A stretch of DNA of 64,000 bases. It comes from Aquatica leii (taxonomy: Eukaryota; Arthropoda; Insecta; Coleoptera; Lampyridae). Under the pieces are notes generated by a model. That model was not told the origin of the DNA. It was given only the letters and a program-made list of their open reading frames with translations, and did no database searches. The stretch spans positions 240,278,104 through 240,342,103 of the forward strand of contig CM069432.1 of assembly GCA_035610365.1 (NCBI GenBank). The letters are read 5' to 3'. Shown in pieces: positions 24,500-37,879 of the stretch; positions within the stretch are counted from its first letter, which is position 1, and every line of letters begins with the position of its first letter. The position numbers were made by a program, and so were the translations under genes.

Positions 24500-25330
24500 A
24501 CATATACCTAAAAATAATAGTTTAAAAAAACTAAAAAGCACGCTTTTATAAATAACCGAACTAAAATGAAGAAAATAATTTATAATTACAAACAAAATTA
24601 TTAAATTCAGAGCAATAATATATAATTATAAACAAAATCACTAAATTCAGAGTTAAAAGCGTGGGGTGCATCCGGATACACGGTAGTCTTTCGCGCCAAG
24701 TATCTGTTATTTCTTTTTTTTTGTAATTAATTATATCAATCATTGTTTTAACATGTATTCAGTTCGACTATTGCTGTCAATTTGTCATTTGACTGATATA
24801 CATAATACTGTCACTAAACACGACGTTTGAATACATACGTGACGAGATATTCTACAGCTGCACTGTTTTTGTTAAATCTAATAATTTTTTTGAAAGATCA
24901 GAGGTTTTTATTTTTTTATATTTTGTGTTCACAGAAATAAATTTATCATTGTTTGTAACAATAGTTTAACGTGTACTTGGCGAGACATTATACAGTAAAA
25001 CTGTTATTTGTAGGATTTTTCTATATTTTCATAACTCTTCCCTTATTGATAGCTGCCTTTAGAATAATTGTAACAATGATTATAGATGCACCCCACGCTT
25101 TTAACTCTGAATTTAGTGATTTTGTTTATAATTATATATTATTGCTCTGAATTTAATAATTTTGTTTGTAATTATAAATTATTTTCTTCTTTTTAGTTCG
25201 GTTATTTATAAAAGCGTGTTTTTTTAGTTTTTTTAAACTATTATTGATTTTCTATTTTTTAGTTCGGGTACCTATAAAAGCGTGTTTTTTCAATTTTCTA
25301 AGCTATCAGTTATTTTCCGTATTTTAATTC
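24500..25330. mobile_element. Long inverted-repeat element
   Basis: The segments 24515-24675 and 25083-25252 are near-identical inverted copies of about 165 bases, both containing GAATTTAGTGATTTTGTTTA and TTTATAAAAGCGTG on the matching strand. They enclose a core of about 400 bases with two diverged direct repeats (24840-24875 and 24975-25010, cgagatattctacag / cgagacattatacag). The outer motif CGGTTATTTATAAAAGCGTG is repeated once more in tandem at 25262-25290. No ORF is present, which fits a non-autonomous foldback DNA transposon. Confidence 0.65.
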
Positions 25331-25431
25331 GATTTATCAATAATCAATTTTTGCGGACATGTGATTATGAAATATCTTACGAACTAAAAACGTATTGGAA
25401 ACAGTAGTTATAGACAGTAAGACCTTATTTA

Positions 25432-25525
25432 TCGAGGAGGGAACCTGAGAAACAGCTATCACATCCAAGGCAGGCAGCGGGCGCGCAAATTACCTGCTCC
25501 GACACGAAGTGGTAATAGTGAAATA
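25432..25525 (+). other. 18S rRNA-like fragment
   Basis: About 90 bases closely resemble the part of eukaryotic small-subunit rRNA that contains GAGCCTGAGAAACGGCTACC and GGCAGCAGGCGCGCAAATTA. The window has GAACCTGAGAAACAGCTATC and GGCAGCGGGCGCGCAAATTA, and the similarity runs to about GGTAATAGTGA. The match is in sense orientation and imperfect, so it is a relic rather than a functional gene. The rest of 18S is absent on both sides. Confidence 0.75.
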
Positions 25526-25812
25526 CACTGGAACGATTTAAACGCGATAGGCTTTGTCGAGATGCACGTTTGCGCAGTTCACGCGCTCTGTCTTTGTCAC
25601 TCTCATGCAGAGGATCCCTAAAGAAATCAATTAATCCTGACGATCCTAATTAAGATAATAAAAACTTTTTAATGAATTATTGCATTGTCATCGGTCCGTG
25701 AAACGCATGCAAAGTTTCAAGTTAATCAGACACCTGGAAACCGCTGAAAATTGAGCTCAAAGATTCCGTTACATACATACATACATCCCGAACTAATAAA
25801 AGCGTGTTAAAA
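25526..25812. repeat. Repeat tail ending in (CATA)n and AATAAAAGCGTG
   Basis: The sequence after the rRNA-like block is non-coding, with CGCATGCAAAGTTTCAAGTT, then (CATA)n at 25772-25786, then CGAACTAATAAAAGCGTG. The last motif repeats the end of the inverted-repeat element at 24515 and 25200. I therefore read 24500-25812 as one composite repeat or two related ones in tandem. Confidence 0.5.
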
Positions 25813-26250
25813 AGAATTGATGTTGTACGTAAATAAATGCTTATGTTTGTTTTTATAATTCTATGGCATCTCAGATTTTTTTTAAAATAATTTTTATTTC
25901 TTCCATTTTTTGGTTCTGAGAAATGGAGAAGTGTTTACACTTTTTTTCTAAAATAATTAAGGAGACAAATAATTCTTTCCAAGCCACCACCCGGTATATT
26001 CTGTGTCTTAGTGTCCATGATTCAAATATATACACACAACATTTTAAAAAATTATAGTACAAAAGAGATTTAAGTTTTAGAAAACTGTAATTATGTTTTT
26101 GAAAAAGTTTATGTTTGTTTTTATGCTTTTGGCGGATTGGGTATATCAAAATTGAAATATATAGATGCTTGTTGGATAACTCTAAGAATGTTTATCACTA
26201 CTACTAATACACTGGATTTCTAACTCAAATATCAACTGTATATAAAAAAA

Positions 26251-26492
26251 GTGAAGCCAAAATTAGGTATTTGTAAGGTAGGCAAAATGTTATTAAATGT
26301 CAGTTTGAATGTGATGACTACCATATTTGTAGTATGTTATATACTGCTATCAAAAAAAGCATTGGCCACATACAAATAGTTTCCTTTAATTGTAGTGAGA
26401 TGGCAAGAGTTACTATAGGACGTTGTAATGTCCTTAACAAATCACGTAGCAATATTTTGCCTATCCAGCAAAATGCCAATTTTGGCTTCATT
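26251..26492. repeat. MITE-like inverted repeat
   Basis: The ends GTGAAGCCAAAATT (26251) and AATTTTGGCTTCAT (about 26479-26492) are inverted copies, and the similarity extends inward over about 45 bases, including GTAGGCAAAAT / ATTTTGCCTAT. The unit is about 240 bases and non-coding. No clear target duplication is visible in the AT-rich flanks. Confidence 0.6.
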
Positions 26493-29400
26493 TTAACTCA
26501 TTAGTTACCTATTGAGTGTACAGGAGATGTAAGGGTAAACATCATTGGATAATTCCCATTAGAAATATATAAAAAATAACAAATAATTATTTTAATGTGC
26601 TGCCAATAACGCAAACTTCAATACTCGTTCGTTAGTGTAGTTAGGTAATGGGCGAAAAAAGCTCTAAAGCGGCAAATTGAAAAGTAAAAAATCAATTATT
26701 ATATTAGAACGAGTATGCGACATGTGGGAAAGTCATTAAAAATCTTTAAATTTAGTTAAAATTGAAAAAAAAAGATGTTCAAGTTAATGTCAAATTTGAC
26801 AGATTTAGTAATAAATGTAGTACTAACATGATATTTCTGATGTTTTTTTTAATTCTTTTGAAGAATGCTATGTGTACCTTACCTTCGACGCTCGTTACAT
26901 AAATTACTATTAATGTGCAGAAACAACTACATAAATCGTTGAAAAGCTAAAGGATTATTATTACGTTTGTGGGTGAACAAATATTTCTTTATTTATAATA
27001 ATGAAAAAAAAATTACGTGTAGTTATGTGTTAATGTCTATTAAAACTAAACAATTTTCTAAATAGATTTAATTGCAATTTTATTACCTTGTTTCATCACT
27101 GAAAACTTTTAGTACCTAGTTCAGTGTTATTTCAAGTTACACAATAGATACAAATTCATTTATAACTCAAATTATTCAGCAGCTTAAACAATTTTGACTT
27201 CCTGTCGTAAGCTCAAGATAGGTTAAAAAAGAATTAAACGTTAGATTAGAATCAAAACTGGCATGTACTTATGTAAAACAATTATAAATAACTTAATTTC
27301 TTTTTGCTTCTAAAAAAATTAAGAGCAATACATTTGTTTTGTATTTTTACAAATTGTGCAATTTATTTATTATATACAAAACATTCGAAATTTAAATTTA
27401 ACATGTACTATGTTATAAATTGGAAAATAAAATAATCAAACACTTAACGTTTCATAAAATAAAAAACGACGGAAAATTACTTAAATTGACAAATGCACAA
27501 ATTAATATGACTCTAATTTTAAAAATCATTTTACTAAATAATTGATTACAAAAATTTACTTACTTTAATTTAATTACCTTTGTCTGCATCGACATTAAAT
27601 CAAAATTAAATTGTTGTAATTCAATTATTAGTAAACAAATAAAATTTAAAAGCAAACAATAAGATTGTTATTATATTATCTTCTTGACTCCTAAAAGTAG
27701 AAAAACTGTGTAGCAACAGCATGGTAGTAAACACACTTTATTGACATTAATTAAGACAAATAATTGTTGACGTCATTATATAAAAAATTTACACCTACAT
27801 TTTGTGTTTTAGCATTAACGTATGCACATGAAAAATTGTGTCTGTAAATGTTTTAATTAAACAGGCTTGTGTGTATAAAAATATAAGATAAAATACACGT
27901 ACTTGAATCATTTAAAATAACTAACTAATTTTAAGTATTCAAAAAGTTAGTAGTATTTTAAAGTCTAAAAATATTGTGAATTATTCTTAATTAAGCAAAT
28001 CACATTTTACATTTTAAAAAAACGCCGGTAACGTATATAATTTTTTTATTACAACGTATTATTAATTTAATGCGCTTCTCACGCTTAATTCAATAATTGT
28101 AATTGACCTTATTAGAGTTTTGATAGGCACTTTTTCGTGGTTGAGATACTTTCACATTTGATAATGTGCCCTCCTGATATTCAAAATTTTGCTTATGTAG
28201 TTACATACATATAAAAAATTTTTTTTATATAATTAATGTTACATCATAATAACAAACATTGTATAATTACATTTCACACATGTTCGAATAACGAAAAATA
28301 CAGTTAGAATAAAAATGTAATTCAAGTACTTTACAACTGATTTGTGTTTGAATTTCATTAATTTTTTACGAAATGATTTACTATGAGAGTTGAATTGCTA
28401 TCAACTACTTATTTTTAAAAACAATATTTTTATAGTAACTCCAATTGTATTATTCATTCAAATGTCCTTAATACGTAGTTTTTAATTATTTCAAAAGTTG
28501 TATTATATAAGTTAATTAGTAACTTTAGATTATTAAAAAGAGTTGATTTAGAGTTTTTTGGACAAATTATTAAAAGCTGCTTTGTCACTTTTGTTATCAT
28601 TACTATGCAATAATTCCAGTTTGTTTATTACATTAATTTTATAGCTTATACTTTACCGATTTATATTGTAAATTATGATTGTTGTTTACACGAGTTAAAA
28701 GTAGTTTTAATTTTGCAGATAACATCGGAATAAATTTATAATAACAATTTAGCATTCCTAAGTATGATCTAAATTTGGTTAAATTTGCTGTTTTTAAAAT
28801 ATTCTAAATCTTTTATTAGCAGGATGTGTCTTGTGAATCAATGACATTTCCTAGGAATCTTGTGTTTGACTCATAAAATTTGCATTTATTTTAATTAATT
28901 TTAACATTGTATTCAATTAAACTAATAAAGATTGCTTATAAATTTGGATGATAATGATCTAAGCTTTTATCGTGAATTGGTATTCTGTCTAAACAACACG
29001 CTTATTGTAGTTATTCCTGATGTTATGTATTGAATTTATCATACACTCTGTATATAATATTGTAGTAAAGTAAATCTTACAAGCGACTTGTCAATTGCCA
29101 AAAACAAAGAAAAGAAATATTGAATTTGCTTTCTCCGTTTACAACAAAAAAACAAACAAAAATCCTCAAATTGAAGATCACGTATTGCCATTTGTTGGGT
29201 CTTGATTGGACGCAGGTTGTCAACCACGTAACAATTTGTCACTAACTAATAACTTTATACAAAACGTACACTCAAAGAAAAAATAATAATTATTATTATA
29301 ATAGTTTTTATTATAAAACTTTATAAGCCAGATTTATTAAATTATTTCGTTTACGCATACTAAAATTTGAACATAAATTATCGGTTTAGTAGAGTTTTGG

Positions 29401-29541
29401 TCGAGTTGCTTTTGGTGACAACCGCGGTTTTTTTTGCGGCTAAGGGTAGCTTTGTCGGTGACGTAATATTACACACGCCACAATTTTTGTATTGAAATGA
29501 TTTGCTTAATAGATTAAAATAACCAATAAACTATTACCTTA

Positions 29542-29816
29542 AAACGGTGCAAGAAAGAAAAAAGTTGCACATAAACATTTTTATAGAAGACAAAATTTAC
29601 TATAAAAAGTCGGCGGAAAGGTACAATTACCTTCAATCGTTTAGAAGATACAAGTGTGCAAAGTTGCACGAAAATGTCTTACATTACATTAAAATTCTGT
29701 AACTCTTAAACTATTAGATATAATTATACACTTTCGCGGACTTTTTTGCAGTAAATTTTGTGTTCTATAAATATGTTTATCTGCAATTTTCATCTATATT
29801 GTACCGGTTTTGCAGC
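29542..29816. repeat. MITE-like inverted repeat
   Basis: AAAACGGTGCAA (29542) to about 29625 is repeated in inverse at about 29725-29816. The best-conserved parts are ATAAACATTTTTATAGAAGA with its partner ATAAATATGTTTAT, and ACAAAATTTACT with AGTAAATTTTGT. The arms are about 80 bases with scattered mismatches. Non-coding. Confidence 0.6.
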
Positions 29817-30083
29817 GTACAAGGTGGAAGCTCGCGCAGATCTAATTCTGCAATAACTATAATTATTTTTCATCATTGCTGAGTGAAATTAAGACTTATT
29901 ATATTTTTAAAACATACAACGAATCATAAGGAATATCTTGTTATATAATAATAAACACTGAATCCGAAAAATACAAAAAAGTGAAATTAGGCACCAGGCA
30001 AGTTTCAACTTTGTTTCATCTGAGCGTTTTATCGTTTCGTTACATGAACTTTCGAATCAAGCATCCTATAAGTGTTTTAAACA

Positions 30084-31951
30084 CTAAAAATTAACATCAA
30101 ATTTTAAAATGGCTGTTGTTCTGGGCGTTCCGGGCATTTTCGAAATTGTTGAAACATCTTTTACGTCCAGAAAGTGGAAGTTTTATACTTTCTTAAGAAA
30201 TTCGTAGATTTTTTCAACTAGACTAATATAATTTAGTGTTCTCTTTTTGGTTGAGAATCTCACAAGAAGGTAGTCGCCACATTCGATTATTTCATCGTTC
30301 AAAATCTGATCGATAGAACCATTCTCCGATTCGATGTCCATTTCCATATCTGTATCAAAAACGGCCTTCTCCAAAAATCTCGTTTTCCTATTAAATGCGC
30401 TGGCATCTCTAAATCCGATTTGGAAAAACTTTCATAAGCTTCTTCTACTTAACTTTTTTTTACCGTTTGCCCGTTTTCTTTCTTGCTGTATGATATAGGT
30501 TTTTTCACAGCTACAGAGTTATCTGACATTACTTTTCTCTTGGTATTTTTTTCTCCAACTTTTCTTGCCATATTTTTTTCTAATTGCATTCGCTCACTCC
30601 TTCTCAGGTAGGTTAGTATAAATTCTTGATTTCCCAAGTTGCGATCTTTGGTTTATATTACAAGCCAAAGCCTTAGAATAGGATCTTATATTTACCACAG
30701 ATAAAATATTTATTTGTGGTTTGATGGCATTTTCAATAATCTTATCTAATATTGATCTTACCACTGTGTTTGCTTCTACATTTTCGTTCTGGGTGAATTT
30801 TCTAGGCTTCGTAGGTGACTTAAATAAAGTACGGGAATTAATAGCTGCTTCAATAGATGTATCATAGAGCTGAACTGCTGAAGGACGATCTGTTGCGTAC
30901 GCTCCCATAAAGTCACCATCGCTAAATACTTTTGAATTAATTGGCTATATCCCGGTGCTTCTAAAACTGTTCACAATAGTTTTTGGTGTAAAACATAGTA
31001 AAAAAGGATCGGACGTTAATCTGGCAATATGGTAAATAGTAATTAACTTTCCGGGATTTGCTACAATATGGTCGATAAACGAAAGCCTTGCATCTGGGTT
31101 TAAAGGAACCATATATTCCTTGGTCAATAATTAATCGCTTTACTGTTCGAATGGGTCTCATGGTTGTTAATGAACAGAAGTATAGAATTGTAAGGGCTGG
31201 CGCTAGTGTGGTTTTGGATATGCTCTAATAGTTAAATGAATAATGTTGTAGACATCCAGCCAGACTTTTTAGCATATAAATAAAATTGGGGAATCGCATA
31301 TTCCGATGCCGAAATTGTTCCGCACATCGTTGCCAAAAACATCTCTTTCAGTTTCGTCGGTGTTCTAAATTCTATACGGTGAAAAACTGTGTTTCGTTTG
31401 TGTCTCTAAATAATTTCTAAAAAACCGACTCACATTTGACTGGTTAAAACATGAAGCGCATGCAAAACTAATATTTTCTGGCTTGCGATAAGAAAGGTGA
31501 GGGTATCAGCTCATAAAAAACCGAATCCATTTCACACCGCCCATTTTTTATTATCCCAAGTTTTTGGATAAGTTTTTCCTAGACGAGATGCAAAGTCGTA
31601 GGCTAATCTCCTTGTTAATTTATAGATTAATCCATAAAACATCTTGGAACAGTTCTTCATATAAACGGCTAAGTCGGTTTTTTCTTTTGTAGAAAAAAAC
31701 TTGTCTAGTAGCATATTTGTTTCTTTGGTCTCCATCGGTTACCTCGCTTTTATTTCCGAAATCGTCAATGTGAATTTGTCCCTTCTTCCGTGCTAGCGAA
31801 ACATCGTCTTGTAGGGTTGACTTTGCAATATTAATGCCGCTTGCTGCTGATCGCACAGACATCGTTCGTCGTATACACATTTTATGACGTTTTTCATTAC
31901 CCTTTTTGGGACGTCTGGACGATTTTTCTTCTTTTTGCATTTTCTAACCAT
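30084..31951 (-). pseudogene. pogo-like (jerky/Tigger-type) transposase
   Basis: Minus strand, start at 31951 with MVRKCKKKKNRPDVPKRVMK. SVRSAASGINIAKSTLQD is the Psq helix-turn-helix; ISFACASCFNQSNVSRFF is the end of the CENP-B-like domain. The DDE domain reads NTDET (about 31395), TISASEYAIPQFYLYAKKSG and LLFINNHETHS; the usual Asp in LDNH is Asn here. IYHIARLTSDPF, FRSTGI and KVFSDGDFM follow. The tail (LVRFSTKKRTL, KDVSTISKMPGTPRTTAIL) runs to the stop at 30084. At least eight frameshifts or stops occur. Pogo transposases cut and paste DNA at TA sites. Confidence 0.8.
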
Positions 31952-32069
31952 GCTGAAACAACAAACAAAATTAAATATTAAAGAAACCAAATAATTAAAT
32001 CTGCATGGGACAGATTCAGACAGTCCAAAACTGACCCAAAAAATTTTCTTTTCTTTTTTGTCTTTTTTG

Positions 32070-34255
32070 CGGAAATTTTAAAATGTCCGGAGGTGCCCCA
32101 TGTACCTACCTCACTCTACCCTACACAGCAAATGCCAGTCTCGTCTTCTTCCAAGCATCCGCGGTATAAAGGGCTACGTTACAGCCTCATTTTGTGCATA
32201 TGTTTGTTAAGGCCACAGTGCCCTATTATTAGTCCTGTGAGTTTCCCTAACTTTTGTCGAATTATGTTTTGTGTAATTCATCCCTGAAAAGTTTTTCCGT
32301 AGTTTTTTATGTTGCGCTGCTAGTTTGCTGCCGATTATTTCTTTTCCGGTATTGTAGGTCATTGCAATGAAAGATTCAGAGTGGATATATGTGTCCTTGT
32401 TGAGTTTTTTTTAGCTAGTGCGTCCGTCATTAGGTTTCCATTTACACACTGATACTTTGGTATCCAGATAAACTGCACTTGTTGGCGAGTTGCTAATGTT
32501 TCCAGAATATTTATCCATGCCATAATCAGTTTAGATGTTATTACTGACTATCTTAGCATCATTAGTGCGGCTTGATTGTCAGACATGATCGATATCGGAC
32601 CGTTTGTTTATGATTTGGAGTTGATAATGTTCCTGACGCACCTGTCGATAGCAGCAACTTCAGCTTGAAAAGCGGATGCATATTTACTCAAGGTTTGGGA
32701 AAGTTGCTTCCTATGATGCCTGCTCCATATCTTCTCGCACCAATACCGTTGTAATTTTTGGTCTGTGTACCAGATAGTTCCTTTAACCGCACACGGGTAA
32801 ATGTTAAGATGTAATAATCTTTGGTGCAACCGGATCTCATGCTTAATGTTGTTTGTTCACGCAGCACGTTGTACTATATATACTCGGTTTGTATTTTTCG
32901 GTAATTGAGGTGTGTTCATTAATCTGCAACCTGTATGCTGTTCGTTTTGTTTATATTATTCCGACAAAGTGTAAGAGTGGAAGTTAAAGTAATGCTTCCA
33001 TGGCTGTTGTGGGCGTAGTTTTCGTCGCTCCTGTTATCAACAGTCATGCCATTTCTTTATTTTCAACTGTGATTTTGAGGCTAATTTTCTCACCTCATAT
33101 GTATGTGATGATGGGTTTTGTCACTGCAGTATATAAGCATTTTGTCATTGTGTGTTTCAATCTCTATGTGTGATTGATTATCCGTTTGGTTGCATTAAAA
33201 AAGCTTGATGACCTTTTTTGTGACTTTTGCTAGATAAGCGTTGAAAGTCAGTTTGGTATCAAAAGTTAGTCCCAGATATTTGACTTTCTTTGTCATTCAA
33301 AATGTGACTCCGTACATTGTAAGTAATTTTATGTCATCCGTTTTCTGTCGTTTGGTAAACGGAACTATTGCCGTCTTGGTTGGGTTCATTAATAGTCTCA
33401 CCATTTTTTGACGGTATTTGGTGCATTCTGCGTTATGTTGGAAACAGTTGCTTCAAACTTCCCGTTTGTGATAATAGGCGTATCTTAAAACGAATACTCC
33501 TCCGTCTTCTAGTTCTTGTAGTAACCAGTCACTTTGGTTCCTACGGTGCTAGCGCATAAAGTAACTGTTACTGTCCGATTCTTGAACATTGAGTTGTCGC
33601 AGTTTTGCACTAGAGATGTGATGCTTTTTTTCTCTTCATTGTTTTTGCAATTAGGGTAATGGTAGTATTGTTAAACGTTCCTTCAATATCAAGAAAAGCA
33701 GCAAATGCAATATCATTGTATTCAATTGCGTTTTCGTATCTATTTACTAGTTGGTAATTTGCTAGCCCGCAAGCTTTTTCGTATTAGTATGCATACTGGT
33801 TTCGGTGCAAAGACAAAATCTTTAGTGCCCCGCCCCGTATATACCTGTCGACTACTTTTTAAAGTAGTTTAAAGACAAAGGAAGTTAAGCTGATTGGTCT
33901 GTGAGATTTTGCTTGGGCGTACGTAGATCTCTTTGATTTTGATATAAATACCACCTTGACAATCCACTAGCTGTTTGGTATATGACAAAGTGCTAAACTG
34001 GCTCTTAGAATTTCACACATTGCGTTTCGCAGAGCAGCAAAATTCTTTTGCAGCATGATGGGATAAATTCTATCAGCTCCTGGAGACTGGAAGGGTTCCT
34101 CGCTAAGTCCTAGTTCTTTTCGAGTGCCCGCTTGTTTGGTACCTTTAGACCGTAGTGCTTAGAAACTTCAGTTAACAATGAATCTTGGAAGTGTTTTGCC
34201 AATAGTTCTTGAAGAGTACCTTCAACTAAATCTATAAACTGATACGTGGGAGAGG
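32070..34255 (-). pseudogene. LINE ORF2 relic with RNase H domain (R1/I-like)
   Basis: Minus strand. The RT begins near 34090 with SPGADRIYPIML, then LRASLALCHIPNSWW, then KSHRPISLTSFVFKLLEKVV. The catalytic motif near 33480 reads YAYY instead of YADD. The thumb follows (LLMNPTKTAIVPFTKR, VKYLGLTFDTKLTFNAYLAK). The RNase H domain is at about 32790-32430 (KYASAFQAEVAAIDRC, ISIMSDNQAALMM, WIPKY). A C-terminal Cys-rich patch (YRGCLEEDETG) is near 32165. The order RT, RNase H, Cys/His motif fits the R1/I group. Stops, deletions and the lost active site make it dead. The 5' part, including any endonuclease, is missing beyond 34255. Confidence 0.75.
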
Positions 34256-37200
34256 AAAACTATTTATTGCAAATTCCGTTTAAATCTGTCAAACACTGAA
34301 AGGAAACTAGTTGGAAAACACAGTTTATAACAAAAATATATTTTAAACAAGAGAATAAGAGGTAAAAACGAAGCAGAAATAAATAACGATTAGGGATTCG
34401 CCGACAAATATCACAATTGATAATACTTATGCAAGCTCCTTAGATCAGGCAACGCTTTTATAGCTAATTTTATTCAATACTAACACGCGCTACATATAAT
34501 AAGATTTTAACAGAGTAAAATTACATTTAAATAGTTGAAGAGCAAATAAAGTAATTTACATTAACTGTTAATTCAAACGTACTTGATCAACTATTTCGTT
34601 TATATGCAGTAGCGAACGATTTGATAAGCGACAATTATAATGAATAGTAAAGAAAAAAATGAGTACTAAAACTTGCCCCACCGAAGTTCCTTGTCACAAG
34701 TAAAAACGTTCACTACTTTTTATATGTTTATAGACAAAAATGTGCGTAGTAAGTAAGCTTTCGTACGACGTTTTGTATCTAACTTTGTCTTTGATTACAT
34801 TCAAAATAATCAAAGAAACTTGACGGGTGTCAAGTCAGTGTATTCGAGACAAACTGCATCGCATAATGTTAAAGATTAAGAGTGAAAGTAAAAGGAATTA
34901 ATGTAATCTACAAATATACACATGCTAAAGGTTGGCTGATAACTAAAATAAACTGCAATTAAGAAATTTTACTATACGATACTAAAAAAACTTTAGAAGA
35001 AGGCGCGAGTCATCTTTTGTTACCCCTGGTGTTTGATATAAAGCGGATTCCACCGGTGTTAGTTCATTGAGTCGGATCGTAAGGTTTTCGGAGGTTAGTA
35101 GCTGAAGATCCCTATCTACGAAGAAATAATGAGGATTCTCCCAGCTTTATATCTACAAGAGCCGTGTGGTAGCTCTATGAAACTCGCTATAAATTTAGAC
35201 GTTATGAAAGTAATATGACGACGCCGTTTTAGAATGTCTTATACTATTTTTTTATTTTGGAAATTATATGTAAAAACAAATTTAAAATTATTTACTTTTA
35301 TTTTATTGATTCGGGAAAATTATTTTTTAAATAATAAGTTGGCATGAATTCAAATTTGATATGTTGAATTGCTGTATTTTAATTGTCAAATATAATATAA
35401 AGTGTTACTTTAGACAACTCAAACGAGTTATTTAAAGTACTTGTTAAGAGTACCAAAAAAAATAGAAATTTTTGCGTGCTTTAATAAAATTGGTGGTGAA
35501 TTTTTTTTTTACAAGATTGGTATTTAGTGATTTAATTTTAATTAATTGGCAAGTACTTTGAAAATATTTAGTATGTAGTACCAATCTTGACAAAATTTCC
35601 TAGAATTTTTTTATTTCAAATTTTTGTTTTAAATTGCCCCAAAAAGCTACAAATTCTAAAAACTGACTTTACGAAACTCGTTCTTTTTAATATCACAAAA
35701 TTATGTTTCTTTTAAATAATAAATGAAAACAATTCATTATTATTCGTTAAACGTTATTTGTTAAAATTATTTTTTTTTTATTATTTTTTTAACGCTTTTG
35801 TTTAATTAGTAATTTTTAATTCTTTAATTATTTTGATACTTAAGATTCGACTCGAAATCAAATGTTTCTGTTTAATAATTAAATCAAACTATTTTCCAAC
35901 TGTTCTAAATTTAATTATAGAGCGCTTATGTATAGAACTTTATATATGAAAAACATATTTAAACAAATTAATATAATTAAAACAATAACACTTTAAATTT
36001 AAAATAAAAACTAAATCTGGGTTTATTAAAGTTTTTGTCGAATTTTATTGTACAGATAACATATATAATTTAAAAATAGAATAGTTTTATTATTGTTATT
36101 TTTTTATACTTAGATATGTTATTATAGAAAAGTTTCATATAATAAATTTCAATTTATATATTATCTTGTCATGTAAATATACACAACATTATTATGTATC
36201 GACGTGCATTGTATTCTTTTCAAATTTTGCGCCTATGTATTTTTATCTTCTATTGATTATTCTTAGTGCATAGAAGTTTTTGTTAAACAAAAAATAGATA
36301 CGAATCAACATTTTTGTACAACTTGAATACACTTCTTTTGTCTTTTATTAATTTTACATTAGAATTTTTGATGTTTTTCTGACTATATCATCATATTTAC
36401 GTAAAATATTAAATTAAAACATATATTTGTTTGTTTATAAAGTCGAAAATAATTAATCTTATTAGGTGTTTTTAACAACAGTAAAGCTGGATAAAAAAAG
36501 ATTACGTTGTTAATTTTTATAGTAAAATCTTAGTTTGTAACTGTAAAAATTTTTTTATATGTAAAACACGTGTAAAAAAGTCAGAATCAATAAAATATAA
36601 TTAACGCAAATAAACAAATTGTATAAATAATTATCGATTATTTACTAAATATAAAACACAAAAAAACATGTAATGGTTGGAATAAACTAAATTGAATCCT
36701 TTAGTCGCATACTAAAAATTACACAAATTTAACCAAACATTTTGTGAAATGTTATTAACAAATAAAATGGTTAATTAAGATCGCCAGATCATTACAATGT
36801 ATACTTTGCACTGTCTTATATATGCCTTAACTATTAATTTCATCAATTCTTTGAACAATAGCTTATTTCCACTTCCCTAATTTTGTAAATTATAGATTTT
36901 GTTGCAATTGTTTAATAGAGAGCATAATTACTATTGTGTTTTAACCTTTTAAACTTCTTGAGGCTGTTACATTTGGATGCACGCCAACGGTCATCCTGCA
37001 TTTATTTTTTGGAACTTTTACTTGACATTGACTGTACATTACAACATTTTTTTAATTTTAAATTAGTTTTAATAACTTTGAAAAACGCGTAGGAAGTGTA
37101 TAACTAATTTAATTATTTTTAAAATGTTATATAATTGTATTTGTGTATCAAAACATTAATATCACTTTCTATATTTTCAAAATAATTATTATAATTACCG

Positions 37201-37879
37201 CGTTCAAATACAACACGCATAGGCTTTCACGAGGAAGCAAGAACGTTGTTAGAAAATAAAATTAGCATTTATTGCGTTTATCTGCAATTGAAATTTTAAA
37301 TATAATGCGTAGGTGATTGTTGATACGATTTTCAAGTACGTAGATTTTTCTCATGATAAGAAGTAGCGTGTGTGTGTTTTTAATTAAATATTATTAGAAA
37401 ATCGTATTTACGTACATATATAATAATTGTAACGAAAGTTTAATTTACTCTGTACTTTAAAGCTTTTGTCTCTATCATTATTTATATTTTTAAGAAACTT
37501 AAAAATGTGTATATTTAGAAAAAATGATTCTATAATTTAAATTTATGTTTTTGTCTCATGGCCAACATTGTTTTAATTACAATACTAAACGTGTAGCAAA
37601 ATGCAATTCTTACAATTATTTCAATTCAAAGATTTGTTTTTGATGTTTTGGAACAATATGCTTTTTTGTTCTCGACAGACAAAACATTTTGTATTCACTT
37701 TTGTTTCTAATTAAATTACACCAACATCCGGAAGCCGTATGTTCTTTAATGTTTTACGTAATATTAACCACTTGTGACGTTCATAAGTTTATCCAAAGTT
37801 TTATAAACGCGTAGTTACAAATTTTATTCACAATTATTATAATAATATGTAAACTGTTACATTTGTAAAGCTAGGTATA
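34256..37879. other. AT-rich stretch without recognisable genes
   Basis: About 3.6 kb with no supported gene. A less AT-rich block at 34980-35220 has no coding frame, tRNA or rRNA similarity that I recognise. The rest is long A/T runs. Confidence 0.4.

Larger units (their letters stand above)
25813..30083. other. AT-rich stretch with two palindromic repeats; no gene
   Basis: About 4.2 kb of AT-rich sequence. The small ORFs here have no domain or motif and look random. The only structure I see is the two MITE-like palindromes listed separately (26251-26492 and 29542-29816). Confidence 0.4.

Noticed and set aside
34980..35220. Less AT-rich block suspected of being rRNA or an LTR
   Set aside because: No similarity to rRNA that I can recognise and no second copy in the window.
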